A DNA stretch of 64,000 bases from Rosenbergiella metrosideri (GCF_022602565.1 NZ_JALBCV010000018.1:1-64000), one strand, 5' to 3'; numbered from the stretch's first letter, positions 8,039-18,930 are shown. Program-made: numbers and translations. Notes: generated by a model not told the origin, from the letters alone.

Positions 8039-9106
8039 ATGTTAACTACCACCGATGCGTCATCTTTTGCTAACCAAGTCTTGACATGGTATCACCAGTT
8101 TGGCCGAAAAACGCTGCCTTGGCAGCAAGAAAAAACGCCCTACAAGGTATGGTTGTCTGAAGTGATGCTTCAACAGACGCAAGTGGCTACGGTCATTCCC
8201 TATTTTGAGCGTTTTATGGCACAATTTCCAACGGTTGCCGAGCTGAGTGCCGCGCCGATTGACCATGTGCTGCATTTATGGACGGGCCTCGGCTATTATG
8301 CGCGAGCACGTAATCTTCATAAAGCGGCCTGCCAGGTAATGCGTGAACACCAAGGCCAGTTTCCAGAGCGATTTGAGCAGGTCGTTGCCTTGCCAGGGGT
8401 TGGGCGCTCAACGGCGGGAGCAATACTCTCCCTTTCTCTAGGTCAACATCATCCTATTTTAGACGGAAATGTGAAGCGCGTATTGGCCCGTTATTATGCG
8501 GTAGCAGGATGGCCGGGGCAGCGTGAAGTTGAAAGTAAATTATGGGCATTAAGTGAAACAGTTACCCCTAAACAGGAGGTTGCAGCGTTTAACCAAGCAA
8601 TGATGGATTTGGGGGCAATGGTTTGTACTCGTTCGCGCCCTAAATGTGAGCTTTGCCCGCTTAATGATGGCTGTATTGCGTATGCTCAGCACAATTGGCA
8701 GGATTATCCAGGTAAAAAGCCCAAAAAAGATCTCCCAACTCGAGAAGCTTGGCTATTGTTAATGAAGCAAGACGATAGAGTATTGTTGGAAAAACGGCCC
8801 AGTCTCGGTATTTGGGGGGGATTGTACAGTTTTCCTCAATTTTCCGATCGCACAGAGATGGAACAATGGTTATCGCAGCGTGGCATTAAGGCTACGCCAC
8901 TACAGTTGAATGGCTTTAAGCATACCTTTAGCCATTTCCATTTACAGATTATTCCGGTGATGATAGAGCTGACTACTATTACGGCTTTAATGGAGGAATC
9001 TGTTACTCTCTGGTATAACTTAGCGCAGCCGCAATCGGTGGGATTAGCCGCACCGGTACAACGTATTTTGAACGAATTAAGTCACGAACTCGCCATAGCG
9101 CATTAA
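8039..9106 (+). CDS. mutY: Adenine DNA glycosylase MutY
   Basis: 355 residues (E. coli 350). It removes adenine mispaired with 8-oxoguanine or G. The HhH motif [11 protein letters not shown] is at 118-128, with catalytic Glu in SEVMLQQTQ (E41) and Asp in LDGNVKRVL (D142). The [4Fe-4S] cluster ligands are C196, C203, C206, C212 in the exact Cx6Cx2Cx5C spacing. A C-terminal MutT-like domain, ~228-350, includes [10 protein letters not shown], which recognises 8-oxoG. It heads mutY-yggX-mltC. Confidence 0.97.
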   Translation: MLTTTDASSFANQVLTWYHQFGRKTLPWQQEKTPYKVWLSEVMLQQTQVATVIPYFERFMAQFPTVAELSAAPIDHVLHLWTGLGYYARARNLHKAACQVMREHQGQFPERFEQVVALPGVGRSTAGAILSLSLGQHHPILDGNVKRVLARYYAVAGWPGQREVESKLWALSETVTPKQEVAAFNQAMMDLGAMVCTRSRPKCELCPLNDGCIAYAQHNWQDYPGKKPKKDLPTREAWLLLMKQDDRVLLEKRPSLGIWGGLYSFPQFSDRTEMEQWLSQRGIKATPLQLNGFKHTFSHFHLQIIPVMIELTTITALMEESVTLWYNLAQPQSVGLAAPVQRILNELSHELAIAH

Positions 9107-9125
9107 TAATTAACAGGATTGACCT

Positions 9126-9404
9126 ATGAGCCGTACAATTTTTTGCACATTTTTAAAACAAGATGCTGAAGGCCAAGACTTTCAACTTTATCCAGGTGAG
9201 CTAGGTAAACGTATTTTCCAAGAAATTTCTAAGCCAGCATGGCAGCAGTGGATGGCCAAGCAAACCATGTTAATTAATGAACAAAAATTAAACATGATGA
9301 ATCCAGAACATCGTAAGATTATTGAGCAAGAGATGGTTAGCTTCTTGTTTGAAGGGAAGGATGTTCAAATTGATGGCTACACGCCGCCAGAGCAGTCAAA
9401 CTAA
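9126..9404 (+). CDS. yggX: Fe(II)-trafficking / oxidative damage protection protein YggX
   Basis: 92 residues (E. coli 91). [19 protein letters not shown] begins the protein with the single conserved Cys7. [13 protein letters not shown] and the C-terminal GYTPPEQ are also near-identical to the family. It protects Fe-S clusters from oxidants. It follows mutY by 19 nt, which pairs two oxidative-damage functions with one of them an Fe-S enzyme. Confidence 0.96.
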   Translation: MSRTIFCTFLKQDAEGQDFQLYPGELGKRIFQEISKPAWQQWMAKQTMLINEQKLNMMNPEHRKIIEQEMVSFLFEGKDVQIDGYTPPEQSN

Positions 9405-9445
9405 CTAATATTTAAACTTACGCTAAGCAGCCAGAACGCCATCTT

Positions 9446-10522
9446 ATGAAAAAATTGATTCCCTTAGTGCTTATCGCACCACTGCTTGTCTCTTGCTCGA
9501 GTGATAAAAAAAGTGTTTTTCACGAAGATTGGGTAAAGGACACCAATGGTTTCGATATCCTTATGGGCCAGTTCGCGCATAACATCGAAAACATTTGGGG
9601 AATAAACGAAGTTCTGATTGCCGGTCCCAAAGACTACGTAAAATATAGCGACAACTACTACACACGTAGCCACATCAACTTCGAAAGCGGTAAAATTACT
9701 ATCGAATCGATATCGGGTACTAACCCGATGGCGAGCTTACGTGAAGCGATCATTACGACGCTATTGATCGGTGAAAATCCAGGTAATGTCGATCTCTATT
9801 CTGATGCTAACGATATCAACCTGAGCCAAGAGCCACTACTTTATGGCCAGGTACTCGATAACACCGGTCAACCCATTCGTTGGCAAGGACGGGCGGGAAC
9901 CTTCGCCGATTACCTGCTTAAATATAAATTGCATCGTCGGGTTTCTGGGATGCACGTTATTTGGTCCATTACCATTCCGATGGTACCTAACCACTTAAAC
10001 CAACGTGCTCATCGTTACCTGCCAATGGTACGCAAAGCCTCTGACCAGTATGGGGTGGATGTTTCACTGATATTGGCCATCATGCAAACGGAGTCCAGTT
10101 TCAACCCCTATGCAATCAGTAATTCTGATGCGTTAGGGCTGATGCAGGTTGTCCAACATACCGCTGGCGTCGATGTCTTTAAAATGAAAGGCAAGTGGGG
10201 TAAACCGAGCCGTAGTTACTTACTCGATCCAGAAAATAATATCGATGCAGGAACGGCGTATCTGTCTATTTTGCAGAACAGCTATCTGGCAGGAATTACC
10301 GATCCCCAATCCAGACGCTATGCAGTCATCACCGCTTATAATGGTGGTGCAGGAAGCGTATTGAAGGTCTTCTCGAGTAATAAAGACAAAGCGGTGGCGA
10401 TTATTAATGCGATGCCACCGACGGAAGTTTATCGTATCTTGGTACGTAATCATCCTGCTGCTGAATCACGCCGTTATCTGTATAAAGTGGATAAAGCGCA
10501 GCGCAGTTATTTCCGGTATTAA
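9446..10522 (+). CDS. mltC: Membrane-bound lytic murein transglycosylase C
   Basis: 358 residues (E. coli 359). The lipoprotein signal has lipobox LLVSC (Cys17), so it is anchored in the outer membrane. An N-terminal MltC-specific domain covers ~30-165. The SLT domain follows with catalytic Glu216 in [14 protein letters not shown], then DALGLMQV and [11 protein letters not shown]. It cleaves the MurNAc-GlcNAc bond to give 1,6-anhydro ends. Last gene of mutY-yggX-mltC, with a terminator directly after. Confidence 0.96.
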   Translation: MKKLIPLVLIAPLLVSCSSDKKSVFHEDWVKDTNGFDILMGQFAHNIENIWGINEVLIAGPKDYVKYSDNYYTRSHINFESGKITIESISGTNPMASLREAIITTLLIGENPGNVDLYSDANDINLSQEPLLYGQVLDNTGQPIRWQGRAGTFADYLLKYKLHRRVSGMHVIWSITIPMVPNHLNQRAHRYLPMVRKASDQYGVDVSLILAIMQTESSFNPYAISNSDALGLMQVVQHTAGVDVFKMKGKWGKPSRSYLLDPENNIDAGTAYLSILQNSYLAGITDPQSRRYAVITAYNGGAGSVLKVFSSNKDKAVAIINAMPPTEVYRILVRNHPAAESRRYLYKVDKAQRSYFRY

Positions 10523-10540
10523 ACGTTAATCCGAATCAGT

Positions 10541-10570
10541 AAAGTGCCTTGCTCGAGTGAGGCACTTTTA
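10541..10570 (+). terminator. Terminator of mltC
   Basis: AAAGTGCCT (10541-10549) / AGGCACTTT (10560-10568), 9-bp perfect stem, loop containing CTCGAG, followed by TTA. Confidence 0.8.
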
Positions 10571-10607
10571 GTCAGATAATAGTTAACCTTGTAGCCAACT
10601 CATGTAG

Positions 10608-10652
10608 AAAGCGTCCCAAAGATAAATAAAATTCTCTTGGGGCACGCTTTTT
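10608..10652. terminator. Bidirectional terminator between mltC and hemW
   Basis: AAAGCGTCCCAAAGA (10608-10622) pairs imperfectly with TCTTGGGGCACGCTTT (10635-10650). T-rich flanks lie on both sides, stronger on the plus strand. It separates the convergent mltC and hemW. Confidence 0.7.
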
Positions 10653-10653
10653 T

Positions 10654-11799
10654 CTATTTCGTTTCCGGTAGGAACGCTTCAAGTAACGAATTTAAGAATA
10701 ATTTCCCTTTAGCGGTGATTTGCCAATGCTCAGCAGTTTCTTGTAAATAGCCTGCCTGAATAGCGTTATCGAGTGCAGGCCGTACTTGTTGTTCTGCCAA
10801 GCCAGTTAACTCGACGAAATCTTGACGCGGACAGGGTTCCAATAAGCGAAAACGATTCATAAAAAATTCGAAGGCTTTATCTTCGTCGGCAACCATAAAT
10901 TGCTTATCGAGGTATTCCCCCCGCATAAACCCTTTAGGATGGCGCGTTTTTACGGTACGCATAATCTTGCCATCCGCTAGCGTAATTTTGCCATGCGCCC
11001 CACAGCCAATACCGAGATAATCCCCGAATCGCCAGTAATTAAGGTTATGTTCGCAACGGTAACCGGGCTTAGCATAGGCCGAGGTTTCATACTGCTCATA
11101 CCCTGCCTCACGCAGTAGCTGATCCCCTCGCTCGAAAATATCCCATAAATCGTCATCATCGGGTAGCTTAGGGGGACGAGAAGCGAATAGCGTATTGGGC
11201 TCAATCGTTAATTGATACCACGAAAGGTGAGGAGGATTGAGCGCAATCGCTTGGCGTAAATCGGCTAAAGCCTGCTCGATACTCTGATCCGGGAGACCAT
11301 GCATCAGATCGAGGTTGAAACTCCGTAGCCCTAAGCCCGATGCGAGTTGTGCTGCACGCTCGGCTTCTTGCGGACCGTGGATCCTTCCTAGACGTGTTAA
11401 TTTCTCCGCATCAAAGCTTTGTACGCCAATCGAGATACGGTTAATTCCTGCATGTTGGTAGCCACTGAAACGTTCTGCTTCAACCGTGCCGGGGTTGGCC
11501 TCCATTGTCACTTCACAGCCAGTGGAGAGAGGGATACGCTCGCGTACCCCATCCATCAGCAGTTGCATGGCTTGGCTACTCAATAAACTCGGTGTCCCCC
11601 CACCGATAAAGATCGTTGAGAGTTGCCGTCCTTGAACTAAATGTAGACTCTCATCTAAATCTTTTAGTAAATGCTCAACATATTCCTGATGCGGCACCTC
11701 GCCCTTGAGGGCGTGAGAGTTGAAATCACAGTAGGGGCACTTTTGGACGCACCAGGGAATATGAATATATAAACTGAGTGGGGGCAAACCTTTAGCCAT
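10654..11799 (-). CDS. hemW: Radical SAM heme chaperone HemW
   Basis: 381 residues (E. coli 378). The N-terminal radical SAM cluster motif CVQKCPYC (Cys17, Cys21, Cys24: Cx3Cx2C) is followed by [26 protein letters not shown] and [19 protein letters not shown] are all typical of HemW rather than HemN. It is thought to insert heme into respiratory enzymes. The start overlaps the 3' end of rdgB by 8 nt. Last gene of yggS-yggT-rdgB-hemW. Confidence 0.95.
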   Translation of the reverse strand: MAKGLPPLSLYIHIPWCVQKCPYCDFNSHALKGEVPHQEYVEHLLKDLDESLHLVQGRQLSTIFIGGGTPSLLSSQAMQLLMDGVRERIPLSTGCEVTMEANPGTVEAERFSGYQHAGINRISIGVQSFDAEKLTRLGRIHGPQEAERAAQLASGLGLRSFNLDLMHGLPDQSIEQALADLRQAIALNPPHLSWYQLTIEPNTLFASRPPKLPDDDDLWDIFERGDQLLREAGYEQYETSAYAKPGYRCEHNLNYWRFGDYLGIGCGAHGKITLADGKIMRTVKTRHPKGFMRGEYLDKQFMVADEDKAFEFFMNRFRLLEPCPRQDFVELTGLAEQQVRPALDNAIQAGYLQETAEHWQITAKGKLFLNSLLEAFLPETK

Positions 11800-12403
11800 T
11801 ACGTAATGCTTCCATCAGTTGCTGCAAAGCTTGGCCACGATGGGAGAGTGCAGATTTCTCTGCCTTACTCATTTCCGCTGCCGATTTCTGTTGCTCAGGG
11901 AGATAAAATATCGGGTCATAGCCAAAACCGCCTTGACCGCTAGGTTCGCGAGCAATCATGCCCGGCCAGCGGCCGTAGCAAACGATAGGGGTAGGGTCGT
12001 CTGCATGGGCTAAATAGACCAAGACACAATGGAAAGCAGCTTGTCGCTGTGCATCCGGTACGTCCTGCATGGCCGTTAATAGCTTATTCAGGTTGTCGGT
12101 ATCACTGGCGGTTTCGCCAGCGTAGCGTGCAGAGTAAATACCGGGTACGCCTTGTAGGGCATCGACGGCTAATCCTGAATCATCGGCAATCGCGGGTAGG
12201 CCAGTCACACGCGCAGCATGTCGGGCCTTAATCAAGGCATTCTCGATAAAGGTCAGTCCAGTCTCTTCAACTGAGCCTACACCGAGTTCGGTTTGCGCGG
12301 TAATCGTTAAGCCAAAATCGCGTAGCAATTCGGCCAGTTCGCTCACTTTACCGGCATTACCGGTGGCCAACACAACATTTTGTGGAGCAAGATGATTCGT
12401 CAT
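11792..12403 (-). CDS. rdgB: XTP/dITP diphosphatase RdgB
   Basis: 203 residues (E. coli 197). It hydrolyses non-canonical purine NTPs (dITP, XTP) to monophosphates, keeping them out of DNA. N-terminal [44 protein letters not shown] and [10 protein letters not shown] are all diagnostic. It begins 3 nt after the yggT stop, so the small yggU gene found between these two in E. coli is absent. Confidence 0.97.
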   Translation of the reverse strand: MTNHLAPQNVVLATGNAGKVSELAELLRDFGLTITAQTELGVGSVEETGLTFIENALIKARHAARVTGLPAIADDSGLAVDALQGVPGIYSARYAGETASDTDNLNKLLTAMQDVPDAQRQAAFHCVLVYLAHADDPTPIVCYGRWPGMIAREPSGQGGFGYDPIFYLPEQQKSAAEMSKAEKSALSHRGQALQQLMEALRNG

Positions 12404-12406
12404 AAT

Positions 12407-12961
12407 TTATAACCAAACCCAGAGATTAGGGAAAAGATCCATACCGAGATAATTTAATGCATAAAGAATAAGAATGACGATCATCGCCGAGAAGTCTATT
12501 CCACCCATCGCCGGTAACCAGCGTCTAATGGGCGACATTAATGGTTCGGTAAGTTGGTAAAGTACGTAGTCAACAGGGCTACGACCTTGGCTCACCCAGC
12601 TCATAATGGAGCGGATCAAGATAACCCAGAAGACCAGGTTACCTGCAGCCTTAAGCAGGGATAACACCCCAATTAACATTAAGCTTAGCGAGAGCGAGAA
12701 CCCCCCCTGATTAATCGCAACCAGTAGAGGGTATTTGAGTGTCGTTAAAATAAATGCGAGGAGTAGCGACGCACCGTCAATCGGACCGATCGCTGGCACG
12801 ACGCGACGTAAAGGACCAATAATCGGCTGAGTCAGTTTGACCACGAACTGCGCCAGTGGGTTGTAAAAATCACAACGCGCCCACTGCATCCAGATTCGCA
12901 ACAGCAGTACGAGCACATATAGCTCGATAAAAGTTTTGACCAAAAACGTCAAGGTATACAT
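12407..12961 (-). CDS. yggT: YggT family integral membrane protein
   Basis: 184 residues from ATG 12961, preceded by AAGGAG at good spacing. An in-frame Met at 13072 lies inside yggS and has no ribosome site. Two tandem YGGT domains each have a hydrophobic helix, a basic loop (TQPIIGPLRRVVPAIGPID, then TEPLMSPIRRWLPAMGGID) and another helix, so about 4-5 membrane segments. Its role is poorly defined; homologues are tied to envelope or osmotic functions. Positioned between yggS and rdgB as in E. coli. Confidence 0.92.
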   Translation of the reverse strand: MYTLTFLVKTFIELYVLVLLLRIWMQWARCDFYNPLAQFVVKLTQPIIGPLRRVVPAIGPIDGASLLLAFILTTLKYPLLVAINQGGFSLSLSLMLIGVLSLLKAAGNLVFWVILIRSIMSWVSQGRSPVDYVLYQLTEPLMSPIRRWLPAMGGIDFSAMIVILILYALNYLGMDLFPNLWVWL

Positions 12962-12974
12962 AAAGCTCCTTAGC

Positions 12975-13679
12975 TTATTCTGAAGTAGTAGGGTACTGAC
13001 GGGCACCAAAAATCGCGCTACCGACTCGTACAAGGGTACTGCCTGCGGTGATCGCCGCATCAAGGTCATCACTCATACCTAAGGAGAGTGTATCGACCTC
13101 AGGATAGTGCTCTGCTAAGGCGTGGTAGAGCTTCGCCATACGCTGGCAAACCGCTAACTGCCTTGGGTAGTCAGGTTCTGGCGCTGGAATAGCCATGATC
13201 CCTCTTAACCTTAATTGGGGAAGCTGATAAATTGCCGCAGCCAATGCGTTAAGCTCTTCGACCTGAATGCCCGATTTACTGGACTCATCACTGATGTTCA
13301 CCTGAATCAAAATATTCAACGGGGGAAGGTGTTCAGGACGTTGCGCGGAAAGACGTTGTGCCAGTTTTAAGCGGTCAACGGTATGGCACCAAGCAAAATG
13401 CTCCGCGACTAAACGACTCTTATTCGACTGCAATGGCCCGATAAAGTGCCAGTCAATGTCGGATAAGTGAGCCAAGGCTGTAATTTTACTGACCCCTTCT
13501 TGCACATAATTCTCACCGAAGCCGCGTTGGCCGGCGTGATATGCCGCAACGATATCGCTCTCAGGCTTAGTTTTACTTACAGCAAGTAAAGTAATTTCTT
13601 GAGAACTACGCCCACAATGCTGAGCAGTATCGGCGATCCGTTGTTCCACTGAGTGTAAATTTTGAGAAATGGATGTCAT
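12975..13679 (-). CDS. yggS: PLP homeostasis protein YggS (PLPBP)
   Basis: 234 residues (E. coli 234). Alanine-racemase-like TIM barrel. PLP Schiff-base Lys36 is in LLAVSKTKP, and GENYVQE, WHFIGPLQSNK and LSLGMSDDLDAAI are the conserved signature. It carries PLP and maintains vitamin B6 and amino acid balance without known catalysis. Its start codon and that of the divergent PilT-like gene are only 14 nt apart, so the promoters of each must lie within or overlap the other gene. Confidence 0.96.
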   Translation of the reverse strand: MTSISQNLHSVEQRIADTAQHCGRSSQEITLLAVSKTKPESDIVAAYHAGQRGFGENYVQEGVSKITALAHLSDIDWHFIGPLQSNKSRLVAEHFAWCHTVDRLKLAQRLSAQRPEHLPPLNILIQVNISDESSKSGIQVEELNALAAAIYQLPQLRLRGIMAIPAPEPDYPRQLAVCQRMAKLYHALAEHYPEVDTLSLGMSDDLDAAITAGSTLVRVGSAIFGARQYPTTSE

Positions 13680-13693
13680 AACCGGGAATCACT

Positions 13694-14731
13694 ATGGAGT
13701 TAACAGAATTAATTGCGCGTAGTGTAAAACATAACGCGAGTGATCTACACCTGTGCTGCGGAGAATTTCCCCGTTGGCGCAGAGAAAATAGGATCCATAT
13801 CATCCCTCATACAGAGAAATTAAGTCCTACTTGGTTTGAGCTGTTCATTCGCCAGCACACTACAGCACGTTTACAGCAACATCTTACTCAGCAAGGACAT
13901 TGCGATTTCGCGTTTTGTAGTGAACAAGGAATACGTATCCGAGCCTCCTTATTCAAACAGCAGCTGGGTTTTTCGCTCTCATTACGAATACTTCCCGCAC
14001 AAGTAAAGACAATTGAGCAGTTAACGCTACCCAGTGCCTTTATTCAGCGCGTGAAAGGCGAGGATGGACTACTTCTTATTACGGGGGCTACCGGATCAGG
14101 CAAATCGACGACACTGACGGCAGTGATCGATCACCTTAATCAGCAGTGTCAGCGGCACATTCTGATGCTCGAAGATCCCATCGAGTATTGTCACAGTCCT
14201 GTGCAATGTCTGATTCAACAGCGGGAGATAGGTGAACATGTCAGTGACTTGTATAGCGGGATAGTCGCAGCGTTACGTCAAGATCCCGATATTATCGTGA
14301 TTGGCGAACTACGTGATACAACAACCATTAAGCTCGCGCTAACCGCGGCAGAAACTGGCCACCTTGTCCTCGCGACGCTACACAGTACAGATACCACTCA
14401 TGCCTTACAGCGACTGGTGGATGCTTTCCCCCCCCATGAGCGCGATACTGCACGTCAACATTTGGCACAAAGCTTACGCGCAGTGATAGCGCAGCAACTT
14501 CTTTATCGGGCAGATAAGGTACTCCCTCTTTATGAGCTACTCATTAACACTAAAGCAGTCGGGAATCTGATCCGTGAAGCTAAGCTTCATCAGCTACAAG
14601 CGCAACTGGAACAAGGTAGTCAAGAGGGGATGGTTTCATTTCGGCAATCGTCTGCACAATACCATCAAGAAGACAGCTTCTCGCTACAAAGTACTACTGA
14701 TAAAGATTTTCAAACCAACTTTCTAAAATAA
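13694..14731 (+). CDS. yggR: PilT-like type IV pilus retraction ATPase (YggR)
   Basis: 345 residues (E. coli YggR 326). GspE/PilT family. The N-terminal domain carries SDLHL; Walker [11 protein letters not shown] is at 131-140, the Asp box DPIEYC, Walker B region [14 protein letters not shown] (~195-208), and the His box [11 protein letters not shown]. No other pilus genes are present, so it may act with a pilus encoded elsewhere or be vestigial, as in E. coli. The last 38 nt overlap the convergent ruvX gene. The tail beyond residue ~320 is Ser/Gln-rich and not conserved. Confidence 0.88.
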   Translation: MELTELIARSVKHNASDLHLCCGEFPRWRRENRIHIIPHTEKLSPTWFELFIRQHTTARLQQHLTQQGHCDFAFCSEQGIRIRASLFKQQLGFSLSLRILPAQVKTIEQLTLPSAFIQRVKGEDGLLLITGATGSGKSTTLTAVIDHLNQQCQRHILMLEDPIEYCHSPVQCLIQQREIGEHVSDLYSGIVAALRQDPDIIVIGELRDTTTIKLALTAAETGHLVLATLHSTDTTHALQRLVDAFPPHERDTARQHLAQSLRAVIAQQLLYRADKVLPLYELLINTKAVGNLIREAKLHQLQAQLEQGSQEGMVSFRQSSAQYHQEDSFSLQSTTDKDFQTNFLK

Positions 14732-15116
14732 TCACCGCAGACTGAGAGTCAACGCGTCCTTTTGATAAGGACTTAAATCCCCCTTTTTCGAAGAGCCGAG
14801 CGCGGGCTTCAGTCGTACTTAAACGCTCATCTTGTAGCTCGACCTTTTTTCCCAATCTGCCATGTAGACGATTGGCGAATTTCTTTGCCCGCTGAGTCAG
14901 TTCCTGCTCGCTTCCGTCCATATTAAGCGGAAGACCGACAACTAAATAATCGGGTTGCCACTCCTTAACCACTTTTTCGATTAACGTCCAATCCGGCACG
15001 CCATCTTGGGCTTTTACGGCAGTAAGAGGGGAGGCCGTTGCCGTTAAGGTTTGACCCACGGCGATACCGATACTGCGAGTACCGAAATCGAACGCAATAA
15101 TGGTGTGGTTACTCAT
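14694..15116 (-). CDS. ruvX: Putative Holliday junction resolvase-like nuclease YqgF/RuvX
   Basis: 140 residues (E. coli 138). RNase H-like fold: [17 protein letters not shown] (first catalytic Asp), [23 protein letters not shown] and [10 protein letters not shown] (last Asp). Implicated in 16S rRNA 5' maturation. The start overlaps the yqgE stop by one base (TAATG, 15114-15118). Convergent overlap of 38 nt with the PilT-like gene. Confidence 0.95.
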   Translation of the reverse strand: MSNHTIIAFDFGTRSIGIAVGQTLTATASPLTAVKAQDGVPDWTLIEKVVKEWQPDYLVVGLPLNMDGSEQELTQRAKKFANRLHGRLGKKVELQDERLSTTEARARLFEKGGFKSLSKGRVDSQSAVIILESWFENLYQ

Positions 15117-15679
15117 TAACTATGTCCTGCTTCACTAGCGATCATATGTATATTTATACCGAGTTTTGCTGCCGCGGCGGACCAACGCTCTGATGCGGGC
15201 AAATGGAAGATAATATCGCTGGTGGCAGGGACGGTTAACCAGGCATTCTCCAAAATTTCATTCTCTAGCTGCTGTTGTTCCCAAGCGCAATACCCTAGGG
15301 CTACCAGCACGTGCTCGGGGTGATGGTCAGTGGTAAGGGCCTCAAGTACATCTTTGGAGGTAGTGACCATGGTCTCAGGGGAAACGTCGATACTGGAAGC
15401 ATATTTTTGGGACGAAGTATGGAGAATAAATCCACGATCTTCAGACATGGGGCCTCCGGTAAACACCGGTTGCTCAAGCTGTCGTTGGCAGCCATCTCCA
15501 GAAAGCTCAATATCTAGTTTGGCTAATACGCCTTCGACATTAAGATTTTCTAGAGGTTTGTTGATGATAATCCCCATAGCACCGTCAGCGTTATGTTCGC
15601 AGATATAAACCACGGAACGCTTGAACAACGGGTCCTCTAAGGTGGGCATGGCAATCAGGAAATGGTGCTGTAAATTCAT
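15116..15679 (-). CDS. yqgE: YqgE/AlgH family protein
   Basis: 187 residues (E. coli 187). It opens with the family pattern [25 protein letters not shown] and has [27 protein letters not shown] and [19 protein letters not shown]. Function is unsettled (linked to alginate regulation in pseudomonads). Second gene of gshB-yqgE-ruvX, with a hairpin just upstream. Confidence 0.94.
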   Translation of the reverse strand: MNLQHHFLIAMPTLEDPLFKRSVVYICEHNADGAMGIIINKPLENLNVEGVLAKLDIELSGDGCQRQLEQPVFTGGPMSEDRGFILHTSSQKYASSIDVSPETMVTTSKDVLEALTTDHHPEHVLVALGYCAWEQQQLENEILENAWLTVPATSDIIFHLPASERWSAAAAKLGINIHMIASEAGHS

Positions 15680-15698
15680 ACCGTCTCAAGTGATTAAG

Positions 15699-15726
15699 TT
15701 TCTGGTAACCGCTGGGCTACCAGAAA
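15699..15726 (-). terminator. Hairpin between gshB and yqgE
   Basis: TTTCTGGTA (15699-15707) / TACCAGAAA (15718-15726), 9-bp perfect stem in the 59-nt gap. No U-tract follows on the minus strand, so it may be an attenuating or mRNA-stabilising hairpin rather than a full terminator. Confidence 0.45.
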
Positions 15727-15738
15727 GGTTGAACAAAA

Positions 15739-16689
15739 TTACGCGTTAGCTAAACGTTTTTCGATGGCATCCATCAGCATACCAGTAATTGATACCGGGA
15801 ATTCGGCTTCAATTTCACGAATACAGGTAGGACTTGTGACATTGATTTCTGTTAATTTATCGCCAATGATGTCTAGGCCAACAAAAATAAGTCCTTTCTC
15901 TTTCAGTGTGGGTGCCACTTTGCGGGCGATGGCCCAATCACTTTCACTTAACGGACGAGGCTCGCCACGGCCCCCCGCGGCTAAGTTGCCACGTGTTTCC
16001 CCTGATTTGGGAATACGAGCTAAGCAATAGGGAACGGGCTCGCCATCGACGACGAGAACACGTTTATCGCCCTGTTTAATTTCCGGGACAAAATTTTGTG
16101 CCATACAAAACTGTGTACCTTGCTGGGTAAGGGTTTCCCAAATGACAGAGAAGTTTGGATCGTCTTGTTTCACGCGGAAAATAGATGCGCCCCCCATACC
16201 ATCTAGCGGTTTCATGATGATATCACCATGCTCCTGCCAGAAATCACGTAAGGTCTCACGACTGCGGGTAACTAAGGTATCTGGAGTTAAGTCTGCGAAC
16301 CAAGCCGTAAAGAGTTTCTCATTACAGTCACGTAAGCTTTGTGGCTTATTAACGATAAGCGTGCCTTGCTCTTCAGCTCTTTCCAAAATATAGGTCGCGT
16401 AGACAAACTCGGTATCAAAAGGGGGATCTTTACGCATAAGGATGACATCAAGATCGGCCAGAGGTAAGGTCTGCTCACTCGTGAATTCAAACCATTTCTC
16501 TTCGTTTTGCATAACGGTCAGGCCGCGAGTACGCGCCGAAGCGACACCTTTGCGCAACGATAGATCGTTCATCTCCATATAATGGATTTCGTAACCGCGT
16601 TTTTGGGCCTCTAATAACATCGCAAAACTACTGTCTTTCTTGATATTGATGGTTGTAATAGGATCCATCACAATACCCAGCTTAATCAT
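15739..16689 (-). CDS. gshB: Glutathione synthetase GshB
   Basis: 316 residues (E. coli 316). ATP-grasp enzyme joining gamma-glutamylcysteine and glycine. N-terminal MIKLGIVMDPI, RKDPPFDTEFVYATYILE, MKPLDGMGGASIFRV, GGRGEPRPLSE and INVTSPTCIREIE are all canonical. AAGGGG precedes ATG. It follows rsmE by 95 nt on the same strand. Confidence 0.97.
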   Translation of the reverse strand: MIKLGIVMDPITTINIKKDSSFAMLLEAQKRGYEIHYMEMNDLSLRKGVASARTRGLTVMQNEEKWFEFTSEQTLPLADLDVILMRKDPPFDTEFVYATYILERAEEQGTLIVNKPQSLRDCNEKLFTAWFADLTPDTLVTRSRETLRDFWQEHGDIIMKPLDGMGGASIFRVKQDDPNFSVIWETLTQQGTQFCMAQNFVPEIKQGDKRVLVVDGEPVPYCLARIPKSGETRGNLAAGGRGEPRPLSESDWAIARKVAPTLKEKGLIFVGLDIIGDKLTEINVTSPTCIREIEAEFPVSITGMLMDAIEKRLANA

Positions 16690-16784
16690 TTACAACCCCT
16701 TCAAAATTTAGTGTTTTCACTAACATAGAACTCAGTATACCCAAGGATCCGTCGAGCGCTTTACTGATGATGCCAGACAGTTAT

Positions 16785-17516
16785 TTATCCTAAATCACCG
16801 AATCGTACTTGCAGCGCGGTAATAGCCGTTAAAGCCGTCGTTTCGGTACGTAATACCCGTGGCCCTAGTAAAATATCAGTAAAGTTGTCCGCACTGGCCT
16901 GTTCAATTTCAGCGACGGATAATCCACCTTCCGGCCCAATAAGTAGCCTTACCTTATTATTGGGTAGGGTAAGACGATTAATACTTTGTGAGGCGCGCGG
17001 ATGAAGATTGAGCTTAAGCGCATCACTGTCTTCAGAAAGCCACTCTGCTAACGTCATAACAGGGCGTATATCAGGAATGCGATTACGTCCGCACTGTTCG
17101 CATGCGGCAATGGCAATTTTTTGCCATTGTGAAAGTTTCTTTTCAAGACGCTCTTTATCCAGTTTTACACCACAACGCTCAGAGATTAAAGGTGTAATAG
17201 TGTTAACCCCTAATTCAATCGATTTCTGGATGGTGAATTCCATTTTCTCGCCCCGTGATAACACTTGGCCTAAATGAATATCGAGAGGAGACTCGCGGTC
17301 ATCGAGTTCTGCTGTGGAGGTCTCAACGGTAACATGCTTTTTACTGGCTTCCACGATCGTTGACAGGAAGACCTGATTGCTGCCATCAAATAACAGTACT
17401 TGCTGCCCGGCGACCATGCGTAACACTCGGCCAACATGATTGGCGGCGTCTTCAGAAAGCTGAACACGTTGATCACTGTGAAGGGGGGCTGGATGAAAGA
17501 TGCGGGGAATGCGCAT
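16785..17516 (-). CDS. rsmE: 16S rRNA m3U1498 methyltransferase RsmE
   Basis: 243 residues (E. coli 243). N-terminal PUA-like domain ([11 protein letters not shown] ... [19 protein letters not shown]) and a C-terminal SPOUT methyltransferase domain with the deep trefoil knot [14 protein letters not shown] and [15 protein letters not shown]. Uses SAM. Upstream of gshB as in E. coli. Confidence 0.96.
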   Translation of the reverse strand: MRIPRIFHPAPLHSDQRVQLSEDAANHVGRVLRMVAGQQVLLFDGSNQVFLSTIVEASKKHVTVETSTAELDDRESPLDIHLGQVLSRGEKMEFTIQKSIELGVNTITPLISERCGVKLDKERLEKKLSQWQKIAIAACEQCGRNRIPDIRPVMTLAEWLSEDSDALKLNLHPRASQSINRLTLPNNKVRLLIGPEGGLSVAEIEQASADNFTDILLGPRVLRTETTALTAITALQVRFGDLG

Positions 17517-17598
17517 GGTCTGATCTCTTAATTAAAAATAAATGAATCGCTTTGATAACTATACCGTATAGCTTGACCGCTGAGTCGACTAATTGCAA

Positions 17599-18300
17599 TT
17601 AAGGGGCTAACTCTTGACACTGCTTGGCGACCCAAGGATTAGCATTACCTTGAATTCGAGCGATACGACGGTCGCGCTGACATTCCCAAGGGGTAACAGG
17701 GTAAAGCTTATTCCACGCCATCAACAGTTGTGTCTGTTGGCGTGAAAGCGAAAGATGATATTGGTCACGCATATATAACGTAATTCGGGCAATCGGACCC
17801 CGTGCCCGTGCAGCAGGTTGAGTGAGTTTAGCTTTAAAATCATTAATCATCTCACAGGCGCCGTATTGCGTAGGGGTACCATTCCATTGGCTATAAGCAA
17901 AGTTATTACGGTCACCGTTTACTTCACCAATGGCGGGCTCCAGATTATGGAGATCTGCTTCGATTCGTCGATATTCGCTATCCTTGCGACAATTTTTTCT
18001 TCCTCCCTGTTGCCAACATTGACGTTGATGGCCAAATACCCAAGCCGGTACGATGTGTTCCCACTCTATACGAGAGGCTCGTTGTATATTTTTACGTGGC
18101 TGGTAGCCACAAGAGGCTAAATCCGGAAGACCTTTTTTACCCTGCCAATGAATATCGCAGCCACAATAAAATTCCTTAGCGCCTTGGTTGATCTCGACAG
18201 AGGCCTTTTTAGCCGCTTGAAAATTGTTCTGCTGATAGTCTTTAGCAAAGGCTGGGAAGATTGAAAAAAGTAAGGTGAGAAAACTGATTTTGAGACGCAT
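17599..18300 (-). CDS. endA: Endonuclease I (periplasmic DNase)
   Basis: 233 residues (E. coli 235). The signal peptide [19 protein letters not shown] leads into a mature enzyme with [14 protein letters not shown] (catalytic His of the beta-beta-alpha metal fold), [16 protein letters not shown] and the C-terminal [18 protein letters not shown]. Multiple Cys (~C43-C62, C93/C102, C148, C204, C227) are expected to form disulfides. Cleaves double-stranded DNA in the periplasm. Confidence 0.95.
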   Translation of the reverse strand: MRLKISFLTLLFSIFPAFAKDYQQNNFQAAKKASVEINQGAKEFYCGCDIHWQGKKGLPDLASCGYQPRKNIQRASRIEWEHIVPAWVFGHQRQCWQQGGRKNCRKDSEYRRIEADLHNLEPAIGEVNGDRNNFAYSQWNGTPTQYGACEMINDFKAKLTQPAARARGPIARITLYMRDQYHLSLSRQQTQLLMAWNKLYPVTPWECQRDRRIARIQGNANPWVAKQCQELAP

Positions 18301-18403
18301 ATTCTAGAAAAGTATCAAAGTGACATCGATACGCGATAATAACTCATTCTAGTGCAAAAAGTTGCGTAAAACACAGGCTAGCGTTAGTCAGATATTTCCG
18401 TAT

Positions 18404-18916
18404 TCATCCCTGAAATTCACCTCTTCTTAGCGGTGCAGCGCAATGGCGGCAGCAATATTCCGTCTCGCCGCGCACGACGCGATTATGGCGTCGTACCGTC
18501 AGGGCATGCTGCTGGCAATTGCAATAGTAGGGGAAGGTCTTACCCGCAACGGACGTCGTTACAAGGCGATGAGTTCGCTCGGCTTTTACCTTCAATACCT
18601 CCTCCATCATCCAGCGCCACTCTTTACCATGAGGCGCCACACGGCCAAACTTTTTCCATACCAGTAGATGGGCAAGTTCGTGCGGTACCACCTGTTCCAC
18701 AAAGGCTGACGGATTCTCTTCACACAGTATCGGGTTAAGGCGGATCTGCCATTCCTTTAGCCAAGCGCTACCTGCGGTCGTTCCGCGTTGTTGCCAGCTG
18801 ATAGAGGGCTCAGGAAGGAGCTCATCAAAGAAGGGAGTGGCAAGGCTGAGATGATGACGTAACGATCGATATATAGCTTGCTGTAAAGCGATAGGTAGGC
18901 GCTGATGTTTTTTCAT
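18404..18916 (-). CDS. sprT: SprT family zinc metallopeptidase-like protein
   Basis: 170 residues (E. coli 165). The zinc motif HELAH (79-83) sits in [27 protein letters not shown]-terminal zinc ribbon has Cys pairs ([18 protein letters not shown] ... YCCRHC). Related to eukaryotic SPRTN, but the bacterial role is not established. The ribosome site is weak. Same strand as galP and endA. Confidence 0.93.
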   Translation of the reverse strand: MKKHQRLPIALQQAIYRSLRHHLSLATPFFDELLPEPSISWQQRGTTAGSAWLKEWQIRLNPILCEENPSAFVEQVVPHELAHLLVWKKFGRVAPHGKEWRWMMEEVLKVKAERTHRLVTTSVAGKTFPYYCNCQQHALTVRRHNRVVRGETEYCCRHCAAPLRRGEFQG

Positions 18917-18930
18917 GGGGCTAGAATAAC

